Shown here: positions 16,296 to 25,469 of the stretch, one piece after another
Layout: the number at the start of each line of letters is the position of its first letter
Numbering within the stretch: position 1 is the first letter of the stretch
Source of the DNA: an uncultured Bacteroidales bacterium
GTDB taxonomy: Bacteria; Bacteroidota; Bacteroidia; Bacteroidales; Bacteroidaceae
Assembly (NCBI GenBank): GCA_902798615.1
Contig: CADBXL010000022.1
Coordinates: 9,542 to 55,625, forward strand
Direction: 5' to 3'
Length of the DNA stretch: 46,084 nucleotides
Made by a program: the position numbers and the translations under genes
Notes under the pieces: model-generated
Databases searched by the model: none
What the model was told of the DNA's origin: nothing
The model's input: the letters and a program-made list of their open reading frames with translations, nothing else

Positions 16296-17780
16296 TTAGA
16301 CTGCGAATGGGTTCTCGCCTGGATAGAGCTGACCTGCTGGGAGAGGAGTGTTGATATCCTCAACGCCGAGCAGACGGAGAGCCTCGAACAGAATCTTACC
16401 AACGTGATCGAATGCGTAAGCACCATGGTGTGGGAAGCGCTTGCCAACGAGGACGTGACGATAGAAGCGTGCGAATCCAGGGATAGCGTGGATACCGATA
16501 CCACCGAATGAGCATGGATCAACGTCAAGGAACTCACCCTGAGCGATGTAAGAAACGAGCTTAGAGTCAGAGTTAGACTGGATACGGAACATTGTTGACT
16601 TGCCTGGAGCAATCTGTCCCTCGAGAGTACCCTTTGTGATATCTGGACTCATGAGACGTGCCTGAATGAGCTGATACTTGATTTCGCAGCTCTTCATGCA
16701 AGAAGAACATGTGTTACCACAGTGGAAGCCCATGTAGAGGTCCTTGAGGTCAGCACCAGCGAGGTTTGCACCTGCAGGGATAACGTCAGCAGGAACTGAG
16801 TTGTTGATATCGAGGAGAGTAGCTGGCTTCTCAGAAGCGCACTCTGCCATGTACTCAGAGAGAGCACCATAGAGGTCAACCTCACATGCTACAGGAATAC
16901 CACGGCCTGTGAGACGTGAGTTAACGTAGCAAGGCTCGAACTCGAAGATTGGCTGCCATGCTGGCCAGCACTTGTTAGCGAATACAGCGAACTTAGAGCC
17001 ACCCTTGTTGGTGTCGTACCAGTCAAGGAGGGTAACCTCAAGCTGTGCCATCTTGTTGATGATCTCAGGATATTTGTTGCCCTTGCCAAGCTCTGCTTCC
17101 ATATCCTTAGCAACAGCCTCAATCTCTGCCTGCTTACCTGCCTTGCTTGTAATCTCGTTGAATGCCTTATAGAGGTCAAGCTCAGAGTTCTCCTGAACCT
17201 CGATGCCGAGATCGTACATTGGCTGGATAGGAGCGTTACAAGCGAGGAAGTCCCAAGGACGTGGGCCGAAGCCGATAACCTTGAGGTTCTTAACACCGAT
17301 TACTACGCGAGCGATGTTGCGGAAGTCTGAGATTTCCTTAACACCCTCCTCTGGAGTTACGTTTGGATATTCAGGAATATAAACCTTGAGGCGACGGAGA
17401 CCTACGCTGTAAGAGAAGTTGAGGACACCGCAGAGAGCGTCACCACGGTCATTAGCGAGGTTAGCCTTGCCTTCCTCCTTAGCAGCGATAACCATTGCAG
17501 GGCCATCGAACTTCTGAACGAAGAGAGTTGTAGGACCCTCTGGACCGAAGTTGCCGAGGAACATACATACAGCGTTGATGCCATTTGCCTTAGCCCAATC
17601 AAGAGCCTTGTAAGTGTCAACGTCGTTCTCGATAACTACTGGACAATCATATACCTCAGGAAGAGCTGCCTTCTTAACTTCTGCCATAAGAGCAGCGAGA
17701 CGAGCCTTTGTAAGGGATGCTGGGAAACAGTCGCGGCTAACGCCTACGATACCAAGCTTTACTACTGGTTGATTAATCAT
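16296..17780 (-). CDS. L-fucose/L-arabinose isomerase family protein
   Basis: A 494-residue cytoplasmic protein resembling the L-fucose isomerase family, enzymes that interconvert aldoses and ketoses using a divalent metal. The N-terminal half has the Rossmann-like segments KLGIVGVSRD and INAVCMFLGNFGPEG, and the C-terminal half holds ACEVDLYGALSEY, LLDINNS and GIHAIPGFARFYRH, where the family's acidic metal ligands and His would lie. A Cys-rich stretch (HCGNTCSSCMKSCE) near residue 350 is striking. Substrate is uncertain; no fucose kinase or aldolase gene is adjacent. It is transcribed divergently from the hybrid sensor kinase at 18111. Codon use is that of a highly expressed gene (many GAG, AAG, CTC, GTT). 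Confidence 0.75.
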   Translation of the reverse strand: MINQPVVKLGIVGVSRDCFPASLTKARLAALMAEVKKAALPEVYDCPVVIENDVDTYKALDWAKANGINAVCMFLGNFGPEGPTTLFVQKFDGPAMVIAAKEEGKANLANDRGDALCGVLNFSYSVGLRRLKVYIPEYPNVTPEEGVKEISDFRNIARVVIGVKNLKVIGFGPRPWDFLACNAPIQPMYDLGIEVQENSELDLYKAFNEITSKAGKQAEIEAVAKDMEAELGKGNKYPEIINKMAQLEVTLLDWYDTNKGGSKFAVFANKCWPAWQPIFEFEPCYVNSRLTGRGIPVACEVDLYGALSEYMAECASEKPATLLDINNSVPADVIPAGANLAGADLKDLYMGFHCGNTCSSCMKSCEIKYQLIQARLMSPDITKGTLEGQIAPGKSTMFRIQSNSDSKLVSYIAQGEFLDVDPCSFGGIGIHAIPGFARFYRHVLVGKRFPHHGAYAFDHVGKILFEALRLLGVEDINTPLPAGQLYPGENPFAV

Positions 17781-17873
17781 ACTGTTTTTTTGTTGAATTT
17801 TTTGTTATAAGTCGTTAATGTTTAATTATAGGCTAATAAAAATCCCACGGTCCCGAAAAACCGAGGTTGGATG

Positions 17874-17903
17874 CAAAAGTACATAATTCCCTTGAAATAA
17901 CAA
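17874..17903 (-). promoter_or_regulatory. Promoter of the isomerase-like gene
   Basis: Minus-strand TACTTTTG (17881-17874) is preceded by TTG (17903-17901) with 19 bases between. Predicted leader about 90 bases. The 17781-18110 gap otherwise holds only the divergent promoter below and AT-rich sequence. Confidence 0.65.
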
Positions 17904-17994
17904 AACTTTTAGGGATTTTTTATGAAAAAATTACAAAAAAAATTTTTCTTCACTACGATACTTAACTTTTTTTGCGAAAAGATAAGAGAAAGTT

Positions 17995-18024
17995 TTGTGG
18001 TCTCAGGAAAAATCCTTACTTTTG
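17995..18024 (+). promoter_or_regulatory. Promoter of the hybrid sensor kinase
   Basis: TTG at 17995-17997 and TACTTTTG at 18017-18024, 19 bases apart. Predicted leader about 80 bases. Confidence 0.65.
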
Positions 18025-18110
18025 CAAGCAATAGAAGTTCTAACAAAAAGTTGACACGAACATTCTTTAATTGATAACTGAAATATACTATATTGATAAT
18101 TGAACATACT

Positions 18111-20975
18111 ATGAAACAGATTGCATTTGCATTTTTTTTACTGTTCATAGCTCTACATATTACAGCGGAACCGAGAAAAGTCGTACGTGTCGGATGGTAC
18201 GAATCGGCTTTCAATACTACCGACCGCTTTGGGCGCCGTTCAGGCTATGCCTATGAATATCAGCAAAAGATAGCAGCCTATACGGGATGGACATACGAAT
18301 ATGTGGAAGGTAACTGGCTTGACCTGCTGGTTATGCTTCAGAATGGAGAACTCGATCTTCTCTCGGATGTCTCATATACTCCGGAGCGTGCCAAGAATAT
18401 GCTTTTCTCAACCTTGTCTATGGGATGTGAGGAGTACTATATACTTATTGACAATGCAAGCACCTCTGTCGATCCGGGGGATATACACTCGCTCAATGGC
18501 AAGAGAATTGGTGTTAATCAGGGGAGCATTCAGCAGTCTATCTTTGAGCGATGGGCAAAGGATAACGGAATCAAGGCCGAGGTTGTGAAGATTGACGGAC
18601 AGGAGAGGGATTTTGCCGAATATATACTGAATGGCGAATTGGATGCTGTTGTGAGCGTTTCTGCCGTTGACCATAATCTTAAATATTGTATCCCTGTCAC
18701 TATTATCGGTTCGTCGGATTTCTATTTTGCGGTCAGCAAGACAAGGCAGGATCTCAAGATTGAACTTGATAATGCCATGAAGCATATTCTGAACGACAAT
18801 ATGTACTATAACCGTATGCTCAACGAAAAGTATATGGCTAATTCCGGCAGTTTCCATAGCCTCTCGTCAAAGGAAGTTGAGTGGGTTAAGCATCACGGAC
18901 CTATCAGGGTGGGATATTGTGAAGGATATATGCCATATTGCGGAACGAACAAGACAACGGGCGAGGTTGACGGTCTCCTGAAGGATTTCATGTTCGTAAC
19001 TTCCAATGTGGTGAAGAATGTTGATATCCGTTTTGAGGCTACACCATATTCTAATACAAAGGAACTTATAAGGGCTTTGAAGAATAAGGAGATAGACTGT
19101 ATATATCCTATATGTCTAAGTCTCTATGACGCTGAGGACATGGGAATTCTCCTGACGGATCCTCTGGTTGAAATAGAGGAGCAGATTTTGCTTAAAAGGT
19201 CTGAGTATGACCGTTTCGATATTGCTGAACCTAAGCGCATAGCCGTTAGTTCTGGTAATCCGAGTCTTTATTCCATTGTCAAGGATCAGTTTCCTGAGTG
19301 GGAAATTGTGTCTTTCGAAACTTCTGAGGAATGTATAAATGCGGTTTCAAGTGGCAAAGCCGACTGTATGTTGGTAAGTAACTACCGCTATGGCGTGATG
19401 CATAGGATTTACGAGAAGAATAATCTCGTAGCTATGACAACGGGTGGCACTATCAATCAGATGTTTGCTGTGCTTCCTGAGAATTCTTACCTTTATTCTA
19501 TCATAGGCCGTCTTACTCATATGATGTCGTCTGCTGAGGTCCATTCTTCGCTGACAAAGCATACGCAGATGGATTCTCAGATTACCGTGGCGGATATCAT
19601 AAGGGATAATATGGGCATTCTTCTCTCCTTGCTTGTCGTGATAGTTGCAATCATAAGTGTCCTTTTTGTTAAGAGTCTGTCTTCTATGAAGAAGACCACA
19701 CAGCTCAACAAGAAACTCAAAGCCCATCAGATGCAACTCTCAAATGCCTACGAGGACCAGAAAGACCACCTTGAGGAGATTTCAGCCCTTAATACCGAAC
19801 TGGAATGGGCAAAGACACAGGCTGAGGCTGCAAGTAGTGCTAAGACTTCCTTCCTATTCAATATGTCACACGATATCCGCACGCCTATGAATGCCATTAT
19901 CGGATTCCGTGACCTGCTGGAGAAACATATAGACGAGCCTGAGCGCCGAGCTGATTATCTCCGTAAGATAAAGGATGCAAGTAGGGTGCTGCTCTCTATT
20001 ATCAACAATGTGCTTGAGATGGCTCGAATAGAGAAGGGAACCGTTGTTGTTGAGGAAGTTCCAGTCAATACACAGGACTTCGGTGCGTCACTTTGCAGCG
20101 TATTCTCCGAGATGATGGCAGAAAAGAACATAGAGTTCACCCATGGTGTGAACATCACTCATCATAATGTGTATTGTGACCCGACAAAAATGCGAGAGAT
20201 ATTCATGAACCTGCTGTCGAATGCCTACAAATATACAAAACCAGGTGGAAAGGTTCATGTGAGTCTTCGTGAGTTGCCATCCGACCGTGAGGGATATGGA
20301 CTCTTTGAGACAACTGTGTCGGATACTGGCATAGGAATGTCTCCTGAGTATATTGCGCATCTCTTCGAAGAATTCTCACGCGAGAATACCACCACGGCAA
20401 ACAAGATTGAGGGCACGGGACTTGGTATGCCTATCGTCAAGCGACTTGTAGAGCTGATGAACGGAACAATCCACGTGACAAGTGAGAAAGGGGTTGGCTC
20501 TACTTTCGTCGTTACCTTACCGCATCGTATTGCCGACGAGTCAGAAAATGCCATGCAGGCTGATGTGGAGATTTCTGATGCCGACTTTACTGGTAAGAGA
20601 GTGCTTGTTGCCGAGGATAATGACCTCAACGCCGAGATTGCAGAGGAGATACTCGTATCTGCCGGTTTCATGGTAGAGAGGGCTGAGGATGGAAACGTTT
20701 GCGTGGAAAAGGTCGTTTCTGCTAATCCCCACTATTACGACCTTATCCTGATGGATATTCAGATGCCGAACATGGACGGCTATCAAGCCACCGTTACCAT
20801 CCGAGAGCTTGATGACAAGGAAAAAGCTAATATCCCGATAATTGCCATGACCGCCAATGCCTTTGCTGAAGATAGAAGCAAGGCTATGAGCATGGGTATG
20901 AACGGACATTTGGCAAAGCCTATCGATGTTGCGGAACTTCTCAGAGTATTAGCAAGAGTTCTTGCGCACAAATAA
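18111..20975 (+). CDS. Hybrid sensor histidine kinase with two solute-binding sensor domains (BvgS-like)
   Basis: A 954-residue membrane sensor. After a signal peptide (about 1-18) there are two periplasmic type-3 solute-binding domains (about 20-235 and 250-480), one membrane helix near 503-523, a coiled-coil linker, a HisKA domain with SHDIRTP (His587), an HATPase domain (NLLSNAYKY, SDTGIGM, GTGLGMPIV), and a C-terminal receiver with Asp882 in LILMDIQMPN. This layout is that of BvgS-type kinases that sense small ligands. It has no AraC-like output domain, unlike the hybrid regulators of Bacteroides, so it must pass phosphate to a separate partner not found here. I use the ATG at 18111 rather than an upstream TTG because it starts the signal peptide. 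Confidence 0.9.
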   Translation: MKQIAFAFFLLFIALHITAEPRKVVRVGWYESAFNTTDRFGRRSGYAYEYQQKIAAYTGWTYEYVEGNWLDLLVMLQNGELDLLSDVSYTPERAKNMLFSTLSMGCEEYYILIDNASTSVDPGDIHSLNGKRIGVNQGSIQQSIFERWAKDNGIKAEVVKIDGQERDFAEYILNGELDAVVSVSAVDHNLKYCIPVTIIGSSDFYFAVSKTRQDLKIELDNAMKHILNDNMYYNRMLNEKYMANSGSFHSLSSKEVEWVKHHGPIRVGYCEGYMPYCGTNKTTGEVDGLLKDFMFVTSNVVKNVDIRFEATPYSNTKELIRALKNKEIDCIYPICLSLYDAEDMGILLTDPLVEIEEQILLKRSEYDRFDIAEPKRIAVSSGNPSLYSIVKDQFPEWEIVSFETSEECINAVSSGKADCMLVSNYRYGVMHRIYEKNNLVAMTTGGTINQMFAVLPENSYLYSIIGRLTHMMSSAEVHSSLTKHTQMDSQITVADIIRDNMGILLSLLVVIVAIISVLFVKSLSSMKKTTQLNKKLKAHQMQLSNAYEDQKDHLEEISALNTELEWAKTQAEAASSAKTSFLFNMSHDIRTPMNAIIGFRDLLEKHIDEPERRADYLRKIKDASRVLLSIINNVLEMARIEKGTVVVEEVPVNTQDFGASLCSVFSEMMAEKNIEFTHGVNITHHNVYCDPTKMREIFMNLLSNAYKYTKPGGKVHVSLRELPSDREGYGLFETTVSDTGIGMSPEYIAHLFEEFSRENTTTANKIEGTGLGMPIVKRLVELMNGTIHVTSEKGVGSTFVVTLPHRIADESENAMQADVEISDADFTGKRVLVAEDNDLNAEIAEEILVSAGFMVERAEDGNVCVEKVVSANPHYYDLILMDIQMPNMDGYQATVTIRELDDKEKANIPIIAMTANAFAEDRSKAMSMGMNGHLAKPIDVAELLRVLARVLAHK

Positions 20976-20985
20976 CGCTTGTACT

Positions 20986-21043
20986 TCCGAAGTACCTCCC
21001 ATGTAAGTCCGTTATAAATCCGTTGTAAGGCCGCTTCTCCTCC
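20986..21043. repeat. 11-nt tandem array 4
   Basis: TCC at 20986, 20997, 21008 and 21019, GCC at 21030, TCC at 21041, and again TCC at 21063 within the hairpin arm, all in 11-nt register. It starts 11 bases after the kinase stop. Confidence 0.8.
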
Positions 21044-21044
21044 T

Positions 21045-21108
21045 AACCAAACTCGATGAACCTCCGTTCCTATAGCGAAGAAATAGCGGAGGTTCATCGA
21101 GTTTGGTT
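21045..21108. terminator. 22-bp perfect hairpin between convergent genes
   Basis: 21045-21066 (AACCAAACTCGATGAA then CCTCCG) is the exact complement of 21087-21108, with a 20-base loop. Followed by CCTTTTC on the plus strand. It probably ends both the kinase and lipoprotein transcripts, though the T tract is short. Confidence 0.65.
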
Positions 21109-21137
21109 CCTTTTCATAACGGAAGAAAGGCGAAAGG

Positions 21138-21584
21138 TCAAGGAAGTTTGTCTATGATTTTATTGACCTTCCATTGGCCGTTATTTTTTCTGAGAATAAG
21201 TTTTTGTGTGGTCTTTGATGTCAGTTTTGGTTCTAAGCCGAGAGAATCCATCTGATAGATGTTGGTCAGGTTGAGAGTCACGTTGGCAAGGTCGGCTTCC
21301 TTGATTTCTACACTATCGACTGAAAAGCCGGGAGCCTCTTTGCTCTTGGTAAGAACGTCAATGTCTTTCTGGTTGACGTTGCTGCTAAGGAAACGGAGGA
21401 ATTTGGTACATTCCTCATCGGAGAATCGGGCAGCATCCTTGAATCTCCAAGTATAGTATTTTGTTGCAAAACTATCTGTAACGGAAAGGATTTCCATTTC
21501 GTCCTTGTTCTCCTTGTTTTCCGGAGAACAGCTGAAAAAGATGCAAATAATGAGCAATATGAAAGCAGAAAACGGTATTTTCAT
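21138..21584 (-). CDS. Small hypothetical lipoprotein
   Basis: A 148-residue protein with a lipoprotein signal (IICIFFSC, Cys19). The rest, with TLNLTNIYQMDS and a final KLILRKNNGQWKVNKI, resembles the small Bacteroidales lipoproteins of the DUF4878-like/NTF2-like type, which is a tentative match based on the C-terminal strand pattern. No function is known. It is divergent from the WalJ-like gene and their promoters overlap. Confidence 0.6.
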   Translation of the reverse strand: MKIPFSAFILLIICIFFSCSPENKENKDEMEILSVTDSFATKYYTWRFKDAARFSDEECTKFLRFLSSNVNQKDIDVLTKSKEAPGFSVDSVEIKEADLANVTLNLTNIYQMDSLGLEPKLTSKTTQKLILRKNNGQWKVNKIIDKLP

Positions 21585-21606
21585 ATAATAAATTTTAAAA
21601 TATTGA

Positions 21607-21637
21607 CAAAGGTAGTAAAAAAAATTTGGATAATCAA
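21607..21637 (-). promoter_or_regulatory. Promoter of the lipoprotein gene, overlapping the divergent one
   Basis: Minus-strand TACCTTTG (21614-21607) with TTG at 21637-21635, 20 bases apart. Its -33 end lies between the two elements of the plus-strand promoter. Confidence 0.6.
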
Positions 21638-21656
21638 TACTTTTTCGTTACTTTTG
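21626..21656 (+). promoter_or_regulatory. Promoter of the WalJ-like gene
   Basis: TTG at 21626-21628 and TACTTTTG at 21649-21656, 20 bases apart; predicted leader of about 14 bases before the ATG at 21675. Confidence 0.65.
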
Positions 21657-21674
21657 CATAAAATATTAATCAAA

Positions 21675-22487
21675 ATGCTGAAATTTATATCATTCGGCAG
21701 CGGAAGTAGCGGAAACTGCTACTATTTCTCTGCCGGGTCCGAAGGACTATTGATAGATGCAGGTATTGGGATAAGAACATTGAAGAAATACCTGCATGAC
21801 TACAATATAAAACTGGATGAAATAAAGAGAATCCTGATAACGCATGACCACGCTGACCATATCAAAGCCGTGGGTGTGCTGAGTACTGACTATAATATGC
21901 ATGTCTATGCAACCAAGGAGGTTCATAATGGCATAATGCGTAACTATTGTGTGCATAAGAAGATTCCCGCTTCGAATACCAAGGTTATTGAGAAGAATGT
22001 CAGGATAAAGGTCGGAGATTTCTTTGTGACTCCATTTACCGTTCCTCATGACAGCTCGGATAACGTAGGCTACTGCATAGAGTCGGAAGGCATCGTGTTC
22101 TGCCTGATGACTGATGCCGGACATGTGACGGATGAAATGAAGAAATACATTTCGATGTCTGACTATCTAGTACTTGAGGCTAACTACGATGAGGAGATGC
22201 TGAGAGTTGGCAATTATCCTCAATATCTGAAGGAGAGGATAGCCAGCGACCGAGGTCATCTGTCGAATAAGGATTGCGGTGAGGCACTTGCCAATAATGC
22301 TACCGAAAAGCTGAAGAAGGTGTGGCTCTGTCATCTTTCCGAGGAGAACAATCATCCGGTGCTGGCGCAGAAGACTGTTGAGCAGGTGCTACGTTCCTAT
22401 GGCATCATAGCCGGAAAGGATTTTCAGTTGGAGATACTGAAGAGGAAATCGGCTTCTGAGCTGTTCGAAATTGATGGGATTATTTAA
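21675..22487 (+). CDS. MBL-fold metallo-hydrolase, WalJ/YycJ-like
   Basis: A 270-residue metallo-beta-lactamase fold hydrolase. It begins MLKFISFGSGSSGNCYYF, the hallmark start of the WalJ/YycJ group, and has the metal-binding motif HDHADH at residues 57-62. Later His residues in VPHDSSD, TDAGHVTD, DRGHLSNKD and LCHLSEENNHP would complete the di-metal site. WalJ proteins are phosphodiesterase-like enzymes linked to DNA repair or cell wall control in Firmicutes; the Bacteroidetes role is not settled. The ATG at 21675 is chosen because the upstream in-frame sequence is the promoter itself. The DUF1573 gene follows after 54 bases and may be cotranscribed. Confidence 0.85.
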   Translation: MLKFISFGSGSSGNCYYFSAGSEGLLIDAGIGIRTLKKYLHDYNIKLDEIKRILITHDHADHIKAVGVLSTDYNMHVYATKEVHNGIMRNYCVHKKIPASNTKVIEKNVRIKVGDFFVTPFTVPHDSSDNVGYCIESEGIVFCLMTDAGHVTDEMKKYISMSDYLVLEANYDEEMLRVGNYPQYLKERIASDRGHLSNKDCGEALANNATEKLKKVWLCHLSEENNHPVLAQKTVEQVLRSYGIIAGKDFQLEILKRKSASELFEIDGII

Positions 22488-22541
22488 ACAATAACACTAT
22501 TAACATATCAGGAAACTAAAAGTAAAACAAAAGCAAGTATT

Positions 22542-22928
22542 ATGAAGAAGATATTTTCAATCGTCTGCATGCTCATGATGAGCATGGTAATGATGGCTCA
22601 GGCACAGATCAAGTTTGATAAGACTGCACACGACTTCGGTAAGTTCTCTGAAGAGGATCCTATCGTGAAGTGCACTTTTACTTTCACTAATACTGGTGAC
22701 AAGCCTCTTGTTATCAATCAGGCAGTTGCAAGTTGTGGATGTACGGTCCCTACATATACTAAGACTCCTGTTCAGCCAGGAGAGCAGGGAACTATCAACG
22801 TGACATACAACGGCACAGGCAAGTTCCCTGGTCATTTCAGAAAGACTATTACTATCCGCAGTAATGCAAAGACAGAGATGGTTCGTTTGACTATCGAGGG
22901 AAATATGCTGGAAGAGGAGAAGAAGTAG
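22542..22928 (+). CDS. DUF1573 domain exported protein
   Basis: A 128-residue exported protein: signal peptide to about residue 21 (MVMMAQAQ), then one DUF1573 domain with the motifs FDKTAHDFGKF, FTFTNTGDKPLVI and SCGCTVP. The fold is an ASH/immunoglobulin-like sandwich common in Bacteroidetes envelopes; its function is unknown. No promoter stands out before it, so it may share the transcript of the hydrolase gene. It is followed by the GC-rich palindromic element and then relA on the same strand. Confidence 0.85.
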   Translation: MKKIFSIVCMLMMSMVMMAQAQIKFDKTAHDFGKFSEEDPIVKCTFTFTNTGDKPLVINQAVASCGCTVPTYTKTPVQPGEQGTINVTYNGTGKFPGHFRKTITIRSNAKTEMVRLTIEGNMLEEEKK

Positions 22929-22941
22929 AAGAATAAGCAGA

Positions 22942-23070
22942 GGCCTCTTCCCCCGCCCTCTCCCGTAGAGAGGGGGCCGATTCGACCAAAGGGTTTGTTT
23001 CGTGAAATTCAATTATCAGCCTTTCGCCTTCCGGCTCCCTCCCTACGGGGGAGGGCGGGGGGAGAGGCCG
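22942..23070. repeat. GC-rich palindromic intergenic element
   Basis: Same element as at 6200: left arm 22942-22978 (GGCCTCTTCCCCCGCCCTCT...), right arm 23031-23070 (CCGGCTCCCTCCCTACGGGG...GAGAGGCCG), AT-rich middle. It fills the gap between the DUF1573 gene and relA. Confidence 0.85.
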
Positions 23071-23092
23071 TTTTTTTATTAGGTTTTTTATT

Positions 23093-25276
23093 ATGGAGAG
23101 AATCAGCACACTACGTTCGGAATTAAAAAGTAAGATTGGCGACTCTCTCCTCCCTGGTGATGAAGCCAAGATACAGGATATACTTGGTCAGGCTATCAAT
23201 GACAAACAGATCAAGTTTGATGTCTTTGGCTTCAATCCCATTGTAATGGCGTTGCAGACGGCTCTTATCGCAGTTGACGAGATAGGTCTGCGTCGTGATG
23301 GCGTTATTGCCATCATACTCTACAATGGTGTCATTAATGGTTATACCACTATGGAGGAGGTGCGTAATGACTTTGGTGATGGTGTTGCGACTATCATCAA
23401 GGGATTGGTGCGCCTCTATCATCTCTATGAGAAGACACCGGTCATTGAGACAGAGAATTTCCGTAACCTTATCGTTTCGTTTGCAGAGGATATGCGCGTC
23501 ATACTCATCATGATTGCCGATCGTGTGAATATGATGCGTGAGCTTCGTGACACCATCAACGAGGAGGCTCGTCATCGTGTGGCTGAGGAGGCAAGCTATC
23601 TCTATGCTCCTCTGGCTCATAAACTCGGCTTGTATAAGCTCAAGAGCGAACTTGAGGACCTTTCGCTGAAATATCTTGAACATGATGCCTACTATCATAT
23701 CAAGGAGAAACTGAACGAGACGAAGGCTTCACGCGATAAGTATATCGTGGACTTCATAGGACCTGTGCAGAAGAAACTTGAGGAGGCAGGACTCAAATTC
23801 CATATCAAAGGGCGCACCAAGAGCATTCATTCCATCTGGCAGAAGATGAAGAAGCAGAAGTGTGCCTTCGAGGGCGTTTACGACCTTTTTGCTATCCGTA
23901 TCATTCTTGACTCTGCCCCTGAGCGTGAGAAGATGGAATGCTGGCAGGTTTACAGCATCGTGACAGATATGTATCAGCCTAATCCTAAGCGTCTGCGCGA
24001 CTGGCTTAGCGTGCCTAAGACCAACGGCTACGAGAGTCTCCATATCACGGTTCTCGGTCCTGAGAAGAAATGGGTAGAAGTGCAGATTCGCACAGAGAGA
24101 ATGGATGAGATTGCAGAGCACGGACTTGCCGCACACTGGCGCTACAAGGGCGTGAAGAGTAGTGAGGGCGGTATGGAGTCGTGGCTTGCAAGCATCCGTG
24201 CAGCCCTTGAGGCTGGTGACGACCTTCAGGTTATGGATCAGTTCCGTATGGACCTCTACGACAAGGAGGTATATGTGTTCTCTCCAAAAGGCGATATACT
24301 GAAGTTCCCTAAGGGCGCTACGGTTCTCGATTTCGCCTATCATATCCACAGCAATATAGGAAGTCATTGCGTTGGTGCGAAGATAAACGGCAGGAACGTG
24401 ACTCTGCGTGAACAGCTTTCAAGCGGTGACACCGTGGAGATCCTGACGAGCACTAAGCAGTATCCGAAACAGGAATGGCTCAATATCGTCAAGACATCGC
24501 GAGGAAAGGCGAAGGTGCGTCAGGCTTTGCGTGAGACTCAGATGAGCACGGGAGTCTATGCCAAGGAACTCATTGAGCGTAAGTTCCGCAACAAGAAAAT
24601 TGATATTGATGAGAGCATCCTCATGCGCCTTGTCAAGAAGATGGGCTATAAGGAAACGGCGGATTTCTACAAGGATATCGTGGATGAGACTCTCGATATG
24701 AACACCGTGATTGAGCGTTATCTGGAGATGAAGCAGCATGAGGAGAATCCGCAGGCAACGGCTGTTCCTGCACGTTCTGCAGAGGAGTTCCAGTTATTGC
24801 CCGACACGAAGCATGTGCCTCAGACAACCGACGACACGCTTGTCATCGACCAGGGCATGAAGGGTATCGACTATACGCTTGCCCGTTGCTGTCAGCCTAT
24901 CTACGGCGACCCTATCTTCGGTTTCGTGACGGTGAACGGAGGTATCAAGATTCATCATCAGAACTGCCCTAATGCCAACGACCTGAAGTCGCGTTTTGGC
25001 TATCGTATCGTCAAGGCTCGATGGAGTGGCAAGGGACAAACGCAATATAGCGTGACGCTCCGTGTCGTGGGAAATGATGACCTTGGTATTGTCACTAATA
25101 TCACCAGTATCATTTCAAAGGAAGAGAAGCTGCTTCTGAGAAGCATTTCCATCAATTCGAATGATGGCCTTTTCTCCGGCAATCTTACGGTTCAGATTGA
25201 CGATACCCACCGCCTTGAGGCTCTGATAAAGAAACTCAAGGGCGTGAAAGGCGTGAGAGCGGTTACGAGATTGTAA
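23093..25276 (+). CDS. relA: RelA/SpoT family (p)ppGpp synthetase, hydrolase site degenerate
   Basis: A 727-residue stringent-response enzyme. Domain order: HD-like domain (about 30-190), RelA/SpoT synthetase (about 225-345, with GRTKSIHSIW, VYDLFAIRII and the substrate loop TNGYESLHITV), TGS (about 390-455, VYVFSPKGDI), and a C-terminal ACT domain (about 650-727). The hydrolase signature LLHDVVED of bifunctional Rel enzymes reads ILYNGVIN at residues 75-82: the metal-binding His-Asp is Tyr77-Asn78, and the Glu-Asp pair is Ile81-Asn82. This copy should therefore make but not degrade (p)ppGpp, like proteobacterial RelA, and a separate SpoT must exist elsewhere. The synthetase motifs look intact. 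Confidence 0.92.
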   Translation: MERISTLRSELKSKIGDSLLPGDEAKIQDILGQAINDKQIKFDVFGFNPIVMALQTALIAVDEIGLRRDGVIAIILYNGVINGYTTMEEVRNDFGDGVATIIKGLVRLYHLYEKTPVIETENFRNLIVSFAEDMRVILIMIADRVNMMRELRDTINEEARHRVAEEASYLYAPLAHKLGLYKLKSELEDLSLKYLEHDAYYHIKEKLNETKASRDKYIVDFIGPVQKKLEEAGLKFHIKGRTKSIHSIWQKMKKQKCAFEGVYDLFAIRIILDSAPEREKMECWQVYSIVTDMYQPNPKRLRDWLSVPKTNGYESLHITVLGPEKKWVEVQIRTERMDEIAEHGLAAHWRYKGVKSSEGGMESWLASIRAALEAGDDLQVMDQFRMDLYDKEVYVFSPKGDILKFPKGATVLDFAYHIHSNIGSHCVGAKINGRNVTLREQLSSGDTVEILTSTKQYPKQEWLNIVKTSRGKAKVRQALRETQMSTGVYAKELIERKFRNKKIDIDESILMRLVKKMGYKETADFYKDIVDETLDMNTVIERYLEMKQHEENPQATAVPARSAEEFQLLPDTKHVPQTTDDTLVIDQGMKGIDYTLARCCQPIYGDPIFGFVTVNGGIKIHHQNCPNANDLKSRFGYRIVKARWSGKGQTQYSVTLRVVGNDDLGIVTNITSIISKEEKLLLRSISINSNDGLFSGNLTVQIDDTHRLEALIKKLKGVKGVRAVTRL

Positions 25277-25469
25277 CTCAGCAACTTTCGGTAATTCCTT
25301 CTCCGTGGAGGGGCAGGAAGAAAGTTCCCTTTTTCCGCTGAAAAGGTAGCATGTGGAGAAGTGACTTTGCTATGATTCTGTTTCCCATTCCTCTTTTTTA
25401 GGGAGACTTGTTGGGAACGGCTCTAACGGAAGCAACGTAACGGCAGGTCAGCAGGACTATGCCGAGCGT

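Noticed and set aside
18093-18110. TTG start for the hybrid kinase
   Set aside because: Six extra residues precede a standard signal peptide that begins at the ATG at 18111.
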